This document shows positions 7,508-14,858 of a stretch of 14,936 bases of DNA, one piece after another (position 1 is the stretch's first letter; every line of letters starts with the position of its first letter). The notes beneath the pieces are model-generated. The model was given only the letters and a program-made list of their open reading frames with translations. It did no database searches and was not told where the DNA came from. A program made the position numbers and the translations under genes. Source of the stretch: an uncultured Deinococcales bacterium (GTDB taxonomy: Bacteria; Deinococcota; Deinococci; Deinococcales; Trueperaceae); assembly GCA_937934635.1 (NCBI GenBank), contig CALGZD010000366.1, positions 1 through 14,936 on the forward strand, written 5' to 3'.

Positions 7508-9178
7508 TCATTCAAATCTTGAAAGCTTGTAACTTCCAAAGAGCAAAGGTAATGCTGTTGCCAAGCAACTTACTACTAACAGGATTGCTAATATCATCAT
7601 GCCTTGAGGTTTGCTCCAGTAAAAAATATTTGGATTCTGAATCGTACGCCATGCTGGTAGTGCTATAAGTGCGGTCATACCAATCGCAAAGCAAAGAGAG
7701 AAAGCTATATAGAGTAGCCCCCCCGCTGCCATTGGAATTTCAGAAGGACTGTTAGCATCAAATTTTGGAAAGGCAGCACCGAGACCTACACCTAGACCAG
7801 TAATGACCATGCCAGCACATAATCCTGCGATAGGTGAAACGAAGCTAAGCGTTGAAGAACTTTTCATTAGAAAGGTTGCTAGAAACCCTAGTCCACCACC
7901 AAGAATAATCATGCTTGGTAGACTATGCCAAAATTTACTCAATATAAGTTCTCTACTGCTTAAAGGTCCTGTGCGTAGTATCCAAAAGCCTTCACCTTCT
8001 AGGGAGATGGAAGGATAAGTCATGCGAATACCTACGCCTGAGAGTAGAAAGGCTGTGAAGGCAATGTTCAGCGTTGCAACAGCGTCTCGGTAGCGTTGGC
8101 TTTGACTACCCTCAATCGTGATACTGCTAATACTTACAAGATATACACCTGCTAGGGCAACCAGAACTAAAAGCTGTGACCATTGACTTGGGTCTCTAAG
8201 CATTAGCCTGATGTCTTTAGCAATCAAATGCCCATGTTTATGCAAGCGAAGAAGTTGCCTTTCCCAAAAAGGCATTGGACGCACTCTCGGGTCAAGTTTG
8301 ACTTTGATTGAATCATTTGAACGAATCCAACCTTCGCTGTAAGCTAGCGCAGCAAGCTGTGCCACTACCCATAAGGAAACGACTGATATTGCAAGCAGAA
8401 AAAAAGCACCTAGACCAAAGCGCCCGTCGAGCGCAGCCCAAATTGCTTCTGATGTCCAGCTAGAAGGCATCCAACTAATTTTGAATTCTGAAAAATCTTT
8501 AAGGAAACGAATCATTTCTAGAGGTGACATGGTCGCGATTTGTTCAGGACGAAGCAGACGCAAGCCAAATACTAATGCGGCTGCAAAAATGACACTAAGC
8601 CCTGTAGCAACTTCTTTGACTTTACCTGCGGGTGCAAAGCGCATGAGTATGAGGGCGACTAAACTGCCAATAGCAACTGGAATTGCGTATAGTGCCAGAA
8701 CCGATGCAATAGCAACAAAGTAATACAAGATTCCTGCTTCTCTATGAATGCCTATAGCAACCAAGATAGGTAAGGTGAAAAATGCTGGCAGCATAGCTGC
8801 GCTAGTATAGGTTTCTGAAACTTTCATGTAAAAAACACGATTTGCTTTAATTGGTAGACTTAACAAAAAAGGTAAGTCGTGTGAATCGTACAGTGTTTGT
8901 ACGGCAGTTGTCAGAACACTGAAGGCTACTGAAAACATCAAAATCATCAGTAGACTTTCTAGACTTCTTTGAATAACAGCATCTACTAGATTAATAGCAT
9001 CGTAGTTTGGGATTTTATCTAGAAAATCAAGTCCCCATATTGTTGCACTATGGATGCCCCAATACATGACAATGAGTAGCAGGCTGATGAAGATGTATTG
9101 TAAGGGATTGCTCCGAATAGTGTTTTTGAACTGTCTGAAAGCAAGTTCAAAGAGGATTAAGGGATGCGTTTTAATCAT
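7508..9178 (-). CDS. ABC exporter permease, putative ABC_tran_2-type
   Basis: Polytopic inner-membrane subunit, 556 residues, with about a dozen hydrophobic segments. Examples lie near residues 28-48, 76-95, 127-145, 150-178, 190-208, 255-280, 335-352, 420-440, 448-470, 485-508 and 527-548. A conserved-looking cytoplasmic stretch, KDIRLMLRDPSQWSQ (321-335), is typical of the putative ABC exporter permeases found beside a single ATPase gene. Its ATG overlaps the ATPase stop as ATGA (9175-9178), indicating translational coupling and a two-gene transporter. The substrate is unknown. Nothing nearby, such as a bacteriocin or resistance gene, suggests one. A family B mobile element lies directly after the stop codon. 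Confidence 0.85.
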   Translation of the reverse strand: MIKTHPLILFELAFRQFKNTIRSNPLQYIFISLLLIVMYWGIHSATIWGLDFLDKIPNYDAINLVDAVIQRSLESLLMILMFSVAFSVLTTAVQTLYDSHDLPFLLSLPIKANRVFYMKVSETYTSAAMLPAFFTLPILVAIGIHREAGILYYFVAIASVLALYAIPVAIGSLVALILMRFAPAGKVKEVATGLSVIFAAALVFGLRLLRPEQIATMSPLEMIRFLKDFSEFKISWMPSSWTSEAIWAALDGRFGLGAFFLLAISVVSLWVVAQLAALAYSEGWIRSNDSIKVKLDPRVRPMPFWERQLLRLHKHGHLIAKDIRLMLRDPSQWSQLLVLVALAGVYLVSISSITIEGSQSQRYRDAVATLNIAFTAFLLSGVGIRMTYPSISLEGEGFWILRTGPLSSRELILSKFWHSLPSMIILGGGLGFLATFLMKSSSTLSFVSPIAGLCAGMVITGLGVGLGAAFPKFDANSPSEIPMAAGGLLYIAFSLCFAIGMTALIALPAWRTIQNPNIFYWSKPQGMMILAILLVVSCLATALPLLFGSYKLSRFE

Positions 9179-9957
9179 GCTGCCATATCTCTACCTAAAT
9201 CACTGTAGTTGTCCTCGTTCATCATCTGCTCTCGTTCCATATCTTTTGTGAGTTCTAAGAAGATGGTCTCGAGCCCTGCCTCTTTTTTGCCAATATTATC
9301 TTGTAATTGACCCAAATCACCTTGTGCTACGATTTCACCTTTGTTGACAAGAACAACTTCGTCTGCAATTGATTCAGCGACATCCATCGAATGAGTAGTG
9401 AGTAAAACGGTTCGATTATTTTGCGTATAGTCTTTCATGAGCTGACGAACTTGTTTCGCTGCTCTAGGGTCTAAACCAACCATAGGTTCATCAATCACAA
9501 GTACTTGTGGTTCATGTAGTAATGCAGCTATGAAGGTCAGCTTTTGCTTCATACCGTGCGAATAGCTTTCAATGAGTTCATTAGCAAAATCTTGAAGTGA
9601 GAAAAATTCAAGCCAGTCTTGCGCTTTAGCATCAACATTTTCTACTTTGCGTAGCTGCCCCAAAAACCTAAGCAACTCACGACCTGTAAGCTTTTTATAC
9701 AGGTAAGGTCTATCAGGAACATAGCCCATACTGCCTTTAGCCTTAACGCCATTTTTGACAACATCAAAACCAGCAACACGAATGTTGCCAGAAGTCGGGC
9801 GAATAAGCCCAGTGATTGATTTTATAGTCGTGGATTTACCTGCACCATTAGGTCCAAGTAAAGTAAGTAACTGTCCTTTTTGAGCTGTAAAAGAAATACC
9901 TTTAACAGCATTAATACGTCCGTATGTTTTTACAAGATTTTCAACTTCTATCATCAT
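9175..9957 (-). CDS. ABC transporter ATP-binding protein
   Basis: Nucleotide-binding subunit of the exporter, 260 residues from the ATG at 9957. Walker A is GPNGAGKST (35-43), the signature is YSHGMKQK (132-139), Walker B is VLVIDEP (152-158) and the H-loop histidine is His189. The Q-loop position carries Asp in YVPDRPYLY, as in many ABC-2-type exporter ATPases. The start is uncertain. Two consecutive ATGs (9957, 9954) follow a G-rich GTGGGGG that could act as a Shine-Dalgarno, and a GTG at 9966 is also in frame. MMIEVENL matches the usual N-terminus. It is the first gene of the operon with the permease. MarC lies 152 bp upstream on the same strand, with no obvious terminator between. Confidence 0.92.
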   Translation of the reverse strand: MMIEVENLVKTYGRINAVKGISFTAQKGQLLTLLGPNGAGKSTTIKSITGLIRPTSGNIRVAGFDVVKNGVKAKGSMGYVPDRPYLYKKLTGRELLRFLGQLRKVENVDAKAQDWLEFFSLQDFANELIESYSHGMKQKLTFIAALLHEPQVLVIDEPMVGLDPRAAKQVRQLMKDYTQNNRTVLLTTHSMDVAESIADEVVLVNKGEIVAQGDLGQLQDNIGKKEAGLETIFLELTKDMEREQMMNEDNYSDLGRDMAA

Positions 9958-10109
9958 AGCCCCCACTAGTAATGTTTGGTCAGCATCTTAAGAGAGCTGA
10001 GGCAAATATGAATAAGTGTAGGCTTATGCAGATAGCAGCATGTTATTGACCTTGCTTAAAGAGTTAGCATTACGTCAGCGGAAGGCTTTAGTTTTTTGTA
10101 AGAGGGGAT
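9958..10109. other. Intergenic gap between the marC-like and ABC ATPase genes
   Basis: 152 bp between two minus-strand genes. I see neither a convincing terminator nor a clear -35/-10 pair. The ABC operon may have its own promoter here or be read from the marC-like gene. Confidence 0.35.
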
Positions 10110-10715
10110 TTATAGAACGCCAAGTTCAGTTAAATAATTGCGGAAGCCATCTAGGAACATTTGGACTGCAATTAGGATGAGTAAAAGACCCATAAGGCGT
10201 TCTAATGCTTTACTACCCCTCGACCCAAGAAACTTCAAAACAGTCCCAGAAAAAAGCAAAATAACTGTACTAAGTAACCATGCAATCAATAGTGCAAAGC
10301 TCCATTCAAGCATTTTGTCTGGTTGAGAGCTTGATAGCAATATGAGTACAGCTATAGCAGATGGTCCTGCGACAAGTGGCATAGCCAAAGGCACAATAAA
10401 AGGGTCTTCATCCGCTTCTTCTTCTTGAATACGAGGTGGGGGAAAAACCATCTTAATTGCGATTAAGAAAAGGAGTATTCCGCCAGCAATATTTAGCGAA
10501 GCTTGTTCTAAACCTAAAAAGCCAAGAAAAGATGTACCACCATATAAAAATAGTGCAAGTATAACTAAAGCAATTATCAATTCCCGAATGATGATTCTTT
10601 GGCGTTCTTTAAAATCAAACTTCTTGAGAATCGAATGAAAAATCGGCATATTGCCAAAAGGGTCCATGATAAAAAACAAGGTTACGCTTGCAGAAAAAAC
10701 ATCAGCCCAACTCAT
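10110..10715 (-). CDS. MarC family (YhgN-like) integral membrane protein
   Basis: Small inner-membrane protein, 201 residues from the ATG at 10715, with about six hydrophobic segments. Diagnostic motifs are FFIMDPFGNMPIF near the N-terminus, GGILLFLIAIKMVFP, DPFIVPLAMPLVAGPSAI in the middle, and ALERLMGLLLILIAVQMFLDG near the C-terminus. These match the YhgN subgroup of MarC/UPF0056 proteins, whose molecular function is not established; an early link to antibiotic resistance was not upheld. In-frame TTG codons at 10724 and 10721 are alternative starts. AAAGG lies 5 bases before the TTG at 10721 and about 11 bases before the ATG, so the true start is open. An acidic loop (EEEADED) separates the two halves. 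Confidence 0.9.
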   Translation of the reverse strand: MSWADVFSASVTLFFIMDPFGNMPIFHSILKKFDFKERQRIIIRELIIALVILALFLYGGTSFLGFLGLEQASLNIAGGILLFLIAIKMVFPPPRIQEEEADEDPFIVPLAMPLVAGPSAIAVLILLSSSQPDKMLEWSFALLIAWLLSTVILLFSGTVLKFLGSRGSKALERLMGLLLILIAVQMFLDGFRNYLTELGVL

Positions 10716-10730
10716 TGACAACAATACCTT

Positions 10731-10764
10731 TCATTTATAACATCAAATCATTTATAACATTAAA
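10731..10764 (-). repeat. 17 bp tandem repeat in the marC-like gene leader
   Basis: Two adjacent 17 bp units, TCATTTATAACATCAAA and TCATTTATAACATTAAA (10731-10747 and 10748-10764), differing at one base. On the gene strand each contains TTATAAAT, which resembles a -10 box. The promoter-proximal region may thus have been duplicated, but this is inference. Confidence 0.6.
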
Positions 10765-10790
10765 GTCTATAAATCATCAGAATTTTTTAT

Positions 10791-10832
10791 AAAAAATGCC
10801 TAAGCTAATGGAGTATCCATCATATTAGGCAT
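10791..10832 (-). terminator. ychF intrinsic terminator
   Basis: The outer stem ATGCCTAA / TTAGGCAT (10796-10803 and 10825-10832) encloses an inner stem ATGGA / TCCAT (10808-10820). On the minus strand TTTTTTAT follows. It lies 17 bp past the ychF stop and separates ychF from the marC-like gene. Confidence 0.85.
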
Positions 10833-10849
10833 GAACTTAGTAAACTTAT

Positions 10850-11938
10850 TTAGACGTTGAACAAGAAGTTGATTACGTCGCCATCTTGCACAACGTAGTC
10901 TTTACCTTCAGTACGAACCCAGCCTTTTGTTTTGGCATTTGGAATGCTTTCAGCTTCAACAAGCTTGTCCCAATCAATCACTTCAGCACGAATAAAGCCA
11001 CGTTCAAAATCTGTGTGAATTACACCAGCAGCTTCAGGTGCTTTTGCACCAGAACGAACAGTCCAAGCTCTGGTTTCTTTTTCGCCAGCAGTTAGGTAAG
11101 TGAGTAAGCCAAGTGTCTTGTAACCAACTTGAATCAGGCGGTTTAAACCAGCTTCTTCAAGACCTAAATCTTTTAGATATTCTAGTGCTTCTTCTTCTTC
11201 TAATTCAGTTAGCTCTTGTTCGATTTGATTACATAAGATGATAACTTCAGCATTTTCTTTTGCTGCCATCGCTTTAACTTTTTCAGTTTGCTCATTACCA
11301 GAAACGACATCATTTTCTGAAACGTTACAAACATAAATCACAGGCTTGCCTGTCAATAAATTGAAATCTTTTGGAAGTTCAATACCGCTTGTACGTGCTG
11401 GATTACCATCTGAAAGATGCTCAATCATTTTTTCAGCATTTTCAACGATGATTGCGTCGTCTTTATTTGCCTTTGCACTACGGCGCAACTTGCTTAATCT
11501 ATTTTCTAAACTTTGGATGTCTGCAAGTGCAAGCTCTGTATTGATAACCTCAACGTCATCCACTGGATCAACTTTCCCTGAAACGTGAATCACTTGGTCA
11601 TCTTCAAAACAGCGCACAACATGAGCAATCGCAGAGACTTCACGGATATTCGCTAGAAATTGATTGCCAAGACCTTCGCCTTGACTTGCACCTTTTACCA
11701 ATCCTGCTATATCTACAAATTCAACTGTTGTAGGAATAACTTCTGGCTTTTTATCACCTTTGATATAAATCTTTTGTAGCGCATCCAAACGCTCATCTGG
11801 TACAGGTACCAAACCGACGTTTTTATCGATTGTTGCAAACGGATAATTTGCAGCTTCTACATTGTTACGAGTGATTGCATTAAAAAGGGTACTTTTTCCA
11901 ACGTTGGGCAAGCCAACAATTCCGATTCCTAGTGACAT
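10850..11938 (-). CDS. ychF: Redox-regulated ATPase YchF (OLA1 family)
   Basis: Universally conserved P-loop protein of the Obg family that binds ribosomes and prefers ATP to GTP. 362 residues, the normal length. Walker A is GLPNVGKST (9-17) and G3 is DIAG (76-79). The G4 position carries NVSE (205-208) rather than NKxD, the change linked to ATP preference in YchF. A helical insertion covers about 140-175. The C-terminal TGS-type domain ends with FERGFIRAEV, EGKDYVVQDGDVINFLFNV (344-362). The ATG at 11938 has GGAG 7 bases upstream. The gene is monocistronic with its own terminator and diverges from crtO. The PEVIPTTVEFVDIAG region resembles Deinococcus-type YchF more than the E. coli form. 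Confidence 0.97.
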   Translation of the reverse strand: MSLGIGIVGLPNVGKSTLFNAITRNNVEAANYPFATIDKNVGLVPVPDERLDALQKIYIKGDKKPEVIPTTVEFVDIAGLVKGASQGEGLGNQFLANIREVSAIAHVVRCFEDDQVIHVSGKVDPVDDVEVINTELALADIQSLENRLSKLRRSAKANKDDAIIVENAEKMIEHLSDGNPARTSGIELPKDFNLLTGKPVIYVCNVSENDVVSGNEQTEKVKAMAAKENAEVIILCNQIEQELTELEEEEALEYLKDLGLEEAGLNRLIQVGYKTLGLLTYLTAGEKETRAWTVRSGAKAPEAAGVIHTDFERGFIRAEVIDWDKLVEAESIPNAKTKGWVRTEGKDYVVQDGDVINFLFNV

Positions 11939-12243
11939 GTTCGTACTCCAATGGGGCTACATATACTGCTATGTTAGTAGCTTCTATCTATACTTCTAGT
12001 TTAAAGCAAAAAGGTACTAGAAAGATTGGGCATTACGCCATCGGTTGAATACGCTATGTTGTAGATGGCTAAAATTTGCTGTTAAAAAAAAACTTGGTTA
12101 TATTTGCGAAGCGTATTCACCTTGGCAGTTTTTACGCTTTGCTTCAAAAACATGCTTACTTTGTTTCCTTTGGCACTTTTACAACAGTTGACTCTTTTTT
12201 ACTAACAATGCAAAGGCTCAGCCAGTATACTTAATGCATAAAT
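11939..12243. other. Divergent intergenic region between ychF and crtO
   Basis: 305 bp holding the ychF leader (GGAG ribosome site at 11946-11949 on the minus strand) and the crtO promoter. No small gene, element A or B copy, or RNA gene was found. A TTGACT at 12188-12193 is a good -35 match, but it is 32 bp from the TATACT at 12226, too far to pair with it. Confidence 0.45.
12226..12231 (+). promoter_or_regulatory. Candidate crtO -10 box giving a very short leader
   Basis: TATACT lies 12 bases before the crtO ATG, so transcription would start about 5 bases before the start codon. No Shine-Dalgarno is visible between them or just upstream (the sequence is TAATGCATAAAT). This suggests a leaderless or nearly leaderless mRNA. 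No well-spaced -35 is apparent. Confidence 0.45.
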
Positions 12244-13788
12244 ATGACAGACTATGATGTAATCACAATTGGTGCTGGACACAACTCGCTTATTAGTAGT
12301 GCTTATCTTGCTCAAGCAGGGCATAAAGTAGCGGTTTTTGAACGCCGTGAAGTTGTAGGTGGTGCTGTATCGTCGTCAACTGATATTGTGCCTGGTTATA
12401 CCTTTGACTATGGTGGTAGCGCTCATATTCTTATTCGGAATACACCTATTGTTCAGGAACTTGGTTTAGAAAATTATGGGCTCGAGTACATCGATATTGA
12501 CCCACTTTTTTTTGCACCATTTCCAGATGATGATTATGTCTTTTTTTACCGAAATGCTGAGCGTACCATTGCTCATTTAGAAGAAAAGTTCCCCGGACAA
12601 GGTGAGGCATATAAAGAGTTTCTAGACTACTGGACACCGTTTGCCAAAGTTGTCAAAGACCTCTTTTTGATGTCACCAAGCCCACTCAATCTTGGTAAAA
12701 AAATGATGTTTGGTAAAGCCATCCAAGGAGATTGGAAAAAAGCAGTTAACCTCATCATGAAGCCATATGGCGAAGTGGTTGATGAATATTTTACCGAAGA
12801 AAAAATTAAAGCACCGCTTGTGTGGATGGCAGCGCAGTCTGGTCCACCACCGACAGAACCTTTTAATGCGCCTTTTTTGCTGTGGCATCCGCTTTATCAT
12901 GAAGGTGGCATGGCACGACCTCGTGGTGGGTCGGGTATGCTCACGCAAGCATTGAAAAACCATATCATTGCTCATGGTGGAGAAGTCTTTACCAATGCAC
13001 CTGTTGAAGAAATTTTGGTTGAAGGTAGTAAGGCAACAGGTGTTCGGGTTAATGGCGATGTTTACACTGCTAAGAAAGTTCTAGCTGGTTGTCATGCGAT
13101 TGAAACCTTTTCAAAACTTTTGCCAGAAGATGCTCGCCCTGCAAGCGCTAAGAATTTAAGAACAGGTAATGGTTTTGGCGCTATCATCCGTTTAGCACTG
13201 GATAAACCTATTAAGTATAAAGCTTTTCCTGGCGATGATGCACGCAAAGCACTGCAACTTGTTTGTAGGGATAGGCAGCAGCTTAATACTGCTTTTGGTG
13301 ATTACCTTGGAGGCAAGCCTGCCGAAGACCCGCCGATTGTGGCCATGAGCTTTAGTGCAGTTGATGATACCTTGGCACCGCCTGGTGGCGAAGTGCTTTG
13401 GCTTTGGGCGCAGTACTTTCCTTATGAACTTTCTGGTGAACAAGGTTGGGATGAAATTGAGGAAAGCGTCGCTGAGAATATTCTTGATAGGTTTGAGGCT
13501 TATGCCCCTGGGACGAAGGATAGCGTTGTTGGGAGTTTGTTTCAGCACCCGCTGTGGCTCGAGCGCAACCTAGGTCTCTACCGAGGCAACGTCATGCATT
13601 TAGAGATGAGTCTAGACCAAATGTTCGCCCTGCGCCCCATGTTAGGCATGTCTCAATACAAAACCCATCTAAAAGACCTATTCATAACAGGCGCAAGCAC
13701 CCACCCTGGTGGTGGCATCATGGGTGCATCAGGCAGAAATGCAGCAACCGTAGTTTTAAAATCCTTAGGGTCTAAAGGGCTGAAATAA
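12244..13788 (+). CDS. crtO: CrtO-type beta-carotene/carotenoid ketolase
   Basis: FAD-dependent carotenoid ketolase of the phytoene-desaturase-like superfamily, 514 residues. In Deinococcus CrtO adds the C4 keto group during deinoxanthin synthesis at the membrane. The N-terminal dinucleotide fold starts at GAGHN (10-14) and continues with [12 protein letters not shown] (30-41). Strongly conserved blocks are [38 protein letters not shown] and [15 protein letters not shown]. The C-terminal flavin-contact block [20 protein letters not shown] covers about 482-501. From memory it matches D. radiodurans CrtO almost throughout, more closely than the desaturases CrtI or PYROXD2. No alignment was run, and the exact carotenoid substrate is inferred. 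No other carotenoid gene is in the window. It diverges from ychF and converges on the hydrolase gene with a 2 bp gap. The ATG lacks a Shine-Dalgarno. Confidence 0.87.
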   Translation: MTDYDVITIGAGHNSLISSAYLAQAGHKVAVFERREVVGGAVSSSTDIVPGYTFDYGGSAHILIRNTPIVQELGLENYGLEYIDIDPLFFAPFPDDDYVFFYRNAERTIAHLEEKFPGQGEAYKEFLDYWTPFAKVVKDLFLMSPSPLNLGKKMMFGKAIQGDWKKAVNLIMKPYGEVVDEYFTEEKIKAPLVWMAAQSGPPPTEPFNAPFLLWHPLYHEGGMARPRGGSGMLTQALKNHIIAHGGEVFTNAPVEEILVEGSKATGVRVNGDVYTAKKVLAGCHAIETFSKLLPEDARPASAKNLRTGNGFGAIIRLALDKPIKYKAFPGDDARKALQLVCRDRQQLNTAFGDYLGGKPAEDPPIVAMSFSAVDDTLAPPGGEVLWLWAQYFPYELSGEQGWDEIEESVAENILDRFEAYAPGTKDSVVGSLFQHPLWLERNLGLYRGNVMHLEMSLDQMFALRPMLGMSQYKTHLKDLFITGASTHPGGGIMGASGRNAATVVLKSLGSKGLK

Positions 13789-13797
13789 CTTCAGCCC
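13777..13797. terminator. Shared hairpin across two convergent stop codons
   Basis: A perfect 8 bp stem (GGGCTGAA / TTCAGCCC) with a 5-base loop. It is built from the last codons of crtO, its TAA, and the last codons and TGA of the hydrolase gene. T-tracts are modest: TAATTTTTTAG begins about ten bases on along the plus strand, and TTTAG follows on the minus strand. A bidirectional terminator role is likely but not certain. Confidence 0.6.
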
Positions 13798-14657
13798 CAA
13801 CCTAATTTTTTAGCTCCATCAGCCTTACCGCCTAATTCAAGAAAAGCACTCTCAACATTCATGCGGTGTTCATTTTTGTTGGCTTCGGGATTTTTAAAAG
13901 TCATTGCTAAACAGCTATCGATGCAGTCTTCAACTGCGCCACCGCAATCCACAATGCCACTGACTTTTCCTCTTAATTCAGTCAGATAAGCAATGTCTTC
14001 ATTGATGCGTTTTTTGACTTCTTCAACATCATTGGTAACAGCGCCATGTCCAGGAATGAGTGTCTGAATATCTAATTTTGATACTTTTTCGAGCATAGCT
14101 TCATAAGCAGCTAGATTATGACTAACAAATGGAATTTCAATATTGCTCAAAGTATCGGCTGCCCAAAACGTGCCACTGCTTTGGTGGAAGATAGCAACTT
14201 GGTCAGGTGCGTGTCCTGGCACATGTACGAACTCTAACCTTTCGCTTCCGATGGTTATTTTACTACCTTCTTCAACTCTTTCATTTGGAATTGGAATTTC
14301 AAAATTAGGCGTCTGGGGTAGGTCATAACGCTTTTGCCAATCTACAATTTGCTCCTGAATATGTCCGATTTGCTCTGTACCACCTTGGAGGTAGTTTGTA
14401 TGAGCTAGAACTTTGATGTTTGGAAAAAATGCTGGTCCAAGAACATGGTCCCAATGGTCATGGGTAAGGATGATGCAGTGTAGCTGTACTTTTTGAGAAT
14501 CGATAAAGTTGGCAATTGCTTTGATTTCATCAGGATTCATGTTTGGGTCAATAAGACAGGCTTCACCATTTGAGATGAAAATACCGCTATTGGTTGCAAA
14601 GTATTCACTTTGTTGAACCCAGAGATTAGGTGTGATTTGTTTTATGGTTTCTGACAT
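13791..14657 (-). CDS. Metallo-beta-lactamase-fold hydrolase
   Basis: 288-residue cytoplasmic-looking hydrolase with a complete dinuclear metal site: HDHWDH (His66, His68, Asp70, His71), His149 in VPGHAPDQV, Asp168 in AADTLS and His204 in PGHG. This is the glyoxalase II-like branch of the superfamily. The region after residue 210 is a helical C-terminal extension with three cysteines (238, 245, 249), possibly part of the substrate pocket. The substrate cannot be told; thioester, lactone or phosphate-ester hydrolysis are all possible. The ATG at 14657 has no Shine-Dalgarno. A family A mobile element lies 9 bp upstream, between the start codon and a TATACT box. The gene may originally have been expressed as a leaderless mRNA. 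It converges on crtO. Confidence 0.87.
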   Translation of the reverse strand: MSETIKQITPNLWVQQSEYFATNSGIFISNGEACLIDPNMNPDEIKAIANFIDSQKVQLHCIILTHDHWDHVLGPAFFPNIKVLAHTNYLQGGTEQIGHIQEQIVDWQKRYDLPQTPNFEIPIPNERVEEGSKITIGSERLEFVHVPGHAPDQVAIFHQSSGTFWAADTLSNIEIPFVSHNLAAYEAMLEKVSKLDIQTLIPGHGAVTNDVEEVKKRINEDIAYLTELRGKVSGIVDCGGAVEDCIDSCLAMTFKNPEANKNEHRMNVESAFLELGGKADGAKKLGWG

Positions 14658-14666
14658 AAAGTTAGT

Positions 14667-14766
14667 AGCGTTTCCACGTAATGTTGACCCATGCTAAATG
14701 AGTTTGTTCCTACTCGCGCTCCGCTCGCCGATTAACTGACCTAAATCAGTTAATCGTGGAAGAGCT
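14667..14766 (-). mobile_element. Family A inverted-repeat element, copy A2 (intact)
   Basis: 100 bp element with imperfect terminal inverted repeats (AGC-nn-TTCCACG at each end, 10 of 12 positions). It is flanked by a perfect 5 bp direct repeat TTAGT at 14662-14666 and 14767-14771. The core is the palindrome CGATTAACTGA / TCAGTTAATCG with a 6-base spacer (14730-14757), followed by a GC-rich stretch. It has no coding capacity. It matches the copy at 110-342 over its whole length apart from scattered substitutions, mostly in the GC-rich stretch, and the B1 insertion there. This fits a MITE-like non-autonomous element moved by a transposase encoded elsewhere. Confidence 0.78.
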
Positions 14767-14768
14767 TT

Positions 14769-14774
14769 AGTATA
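14769..14774 (-). promoter_or_regulatory. Candidate -10 box of the hydrolase gene, displaced by element A2
   Basis: On the minus strand TATACT runs into the target-site duplication ACTAA. If the element and one duplication copy are removed, the sequence reads TATACTAACTTTATG. That puts the box 6 bases before the start codon, the spacing of a leaderless promoter. Confidence 0.4.
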
Positions 14775-14796
14775 CGGTTTTCTTAATATAATGGCA

Positions 14797-14833
14797 GCAA
14801 AAGAAAAAGCCATCTGTTTTGTAGATGGCTTTT
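14797..14833 (-). terminator. Terminator after the peptide permease gene
   Basis: A perfect 11 bp stem (AAAAGCCATCT / AGATGGCTTTT) with a 7-base loop. On the minus strand the stem's T-run continues into TCTTTTGC. It begins 25 bp past the permease stop codon and insulates the hydrolase gene from it. Confidence 0.88.
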
Positions 14834-14858
14834 GAATCTTTTCAATAAAGTCTTGAGG

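Noticed and set aside
12188..12231. TTGACT paired with TATACT as a standard crtO promoter
   Set aside because: The spacer would be 32 bp, far from the usual 16-18 bp.
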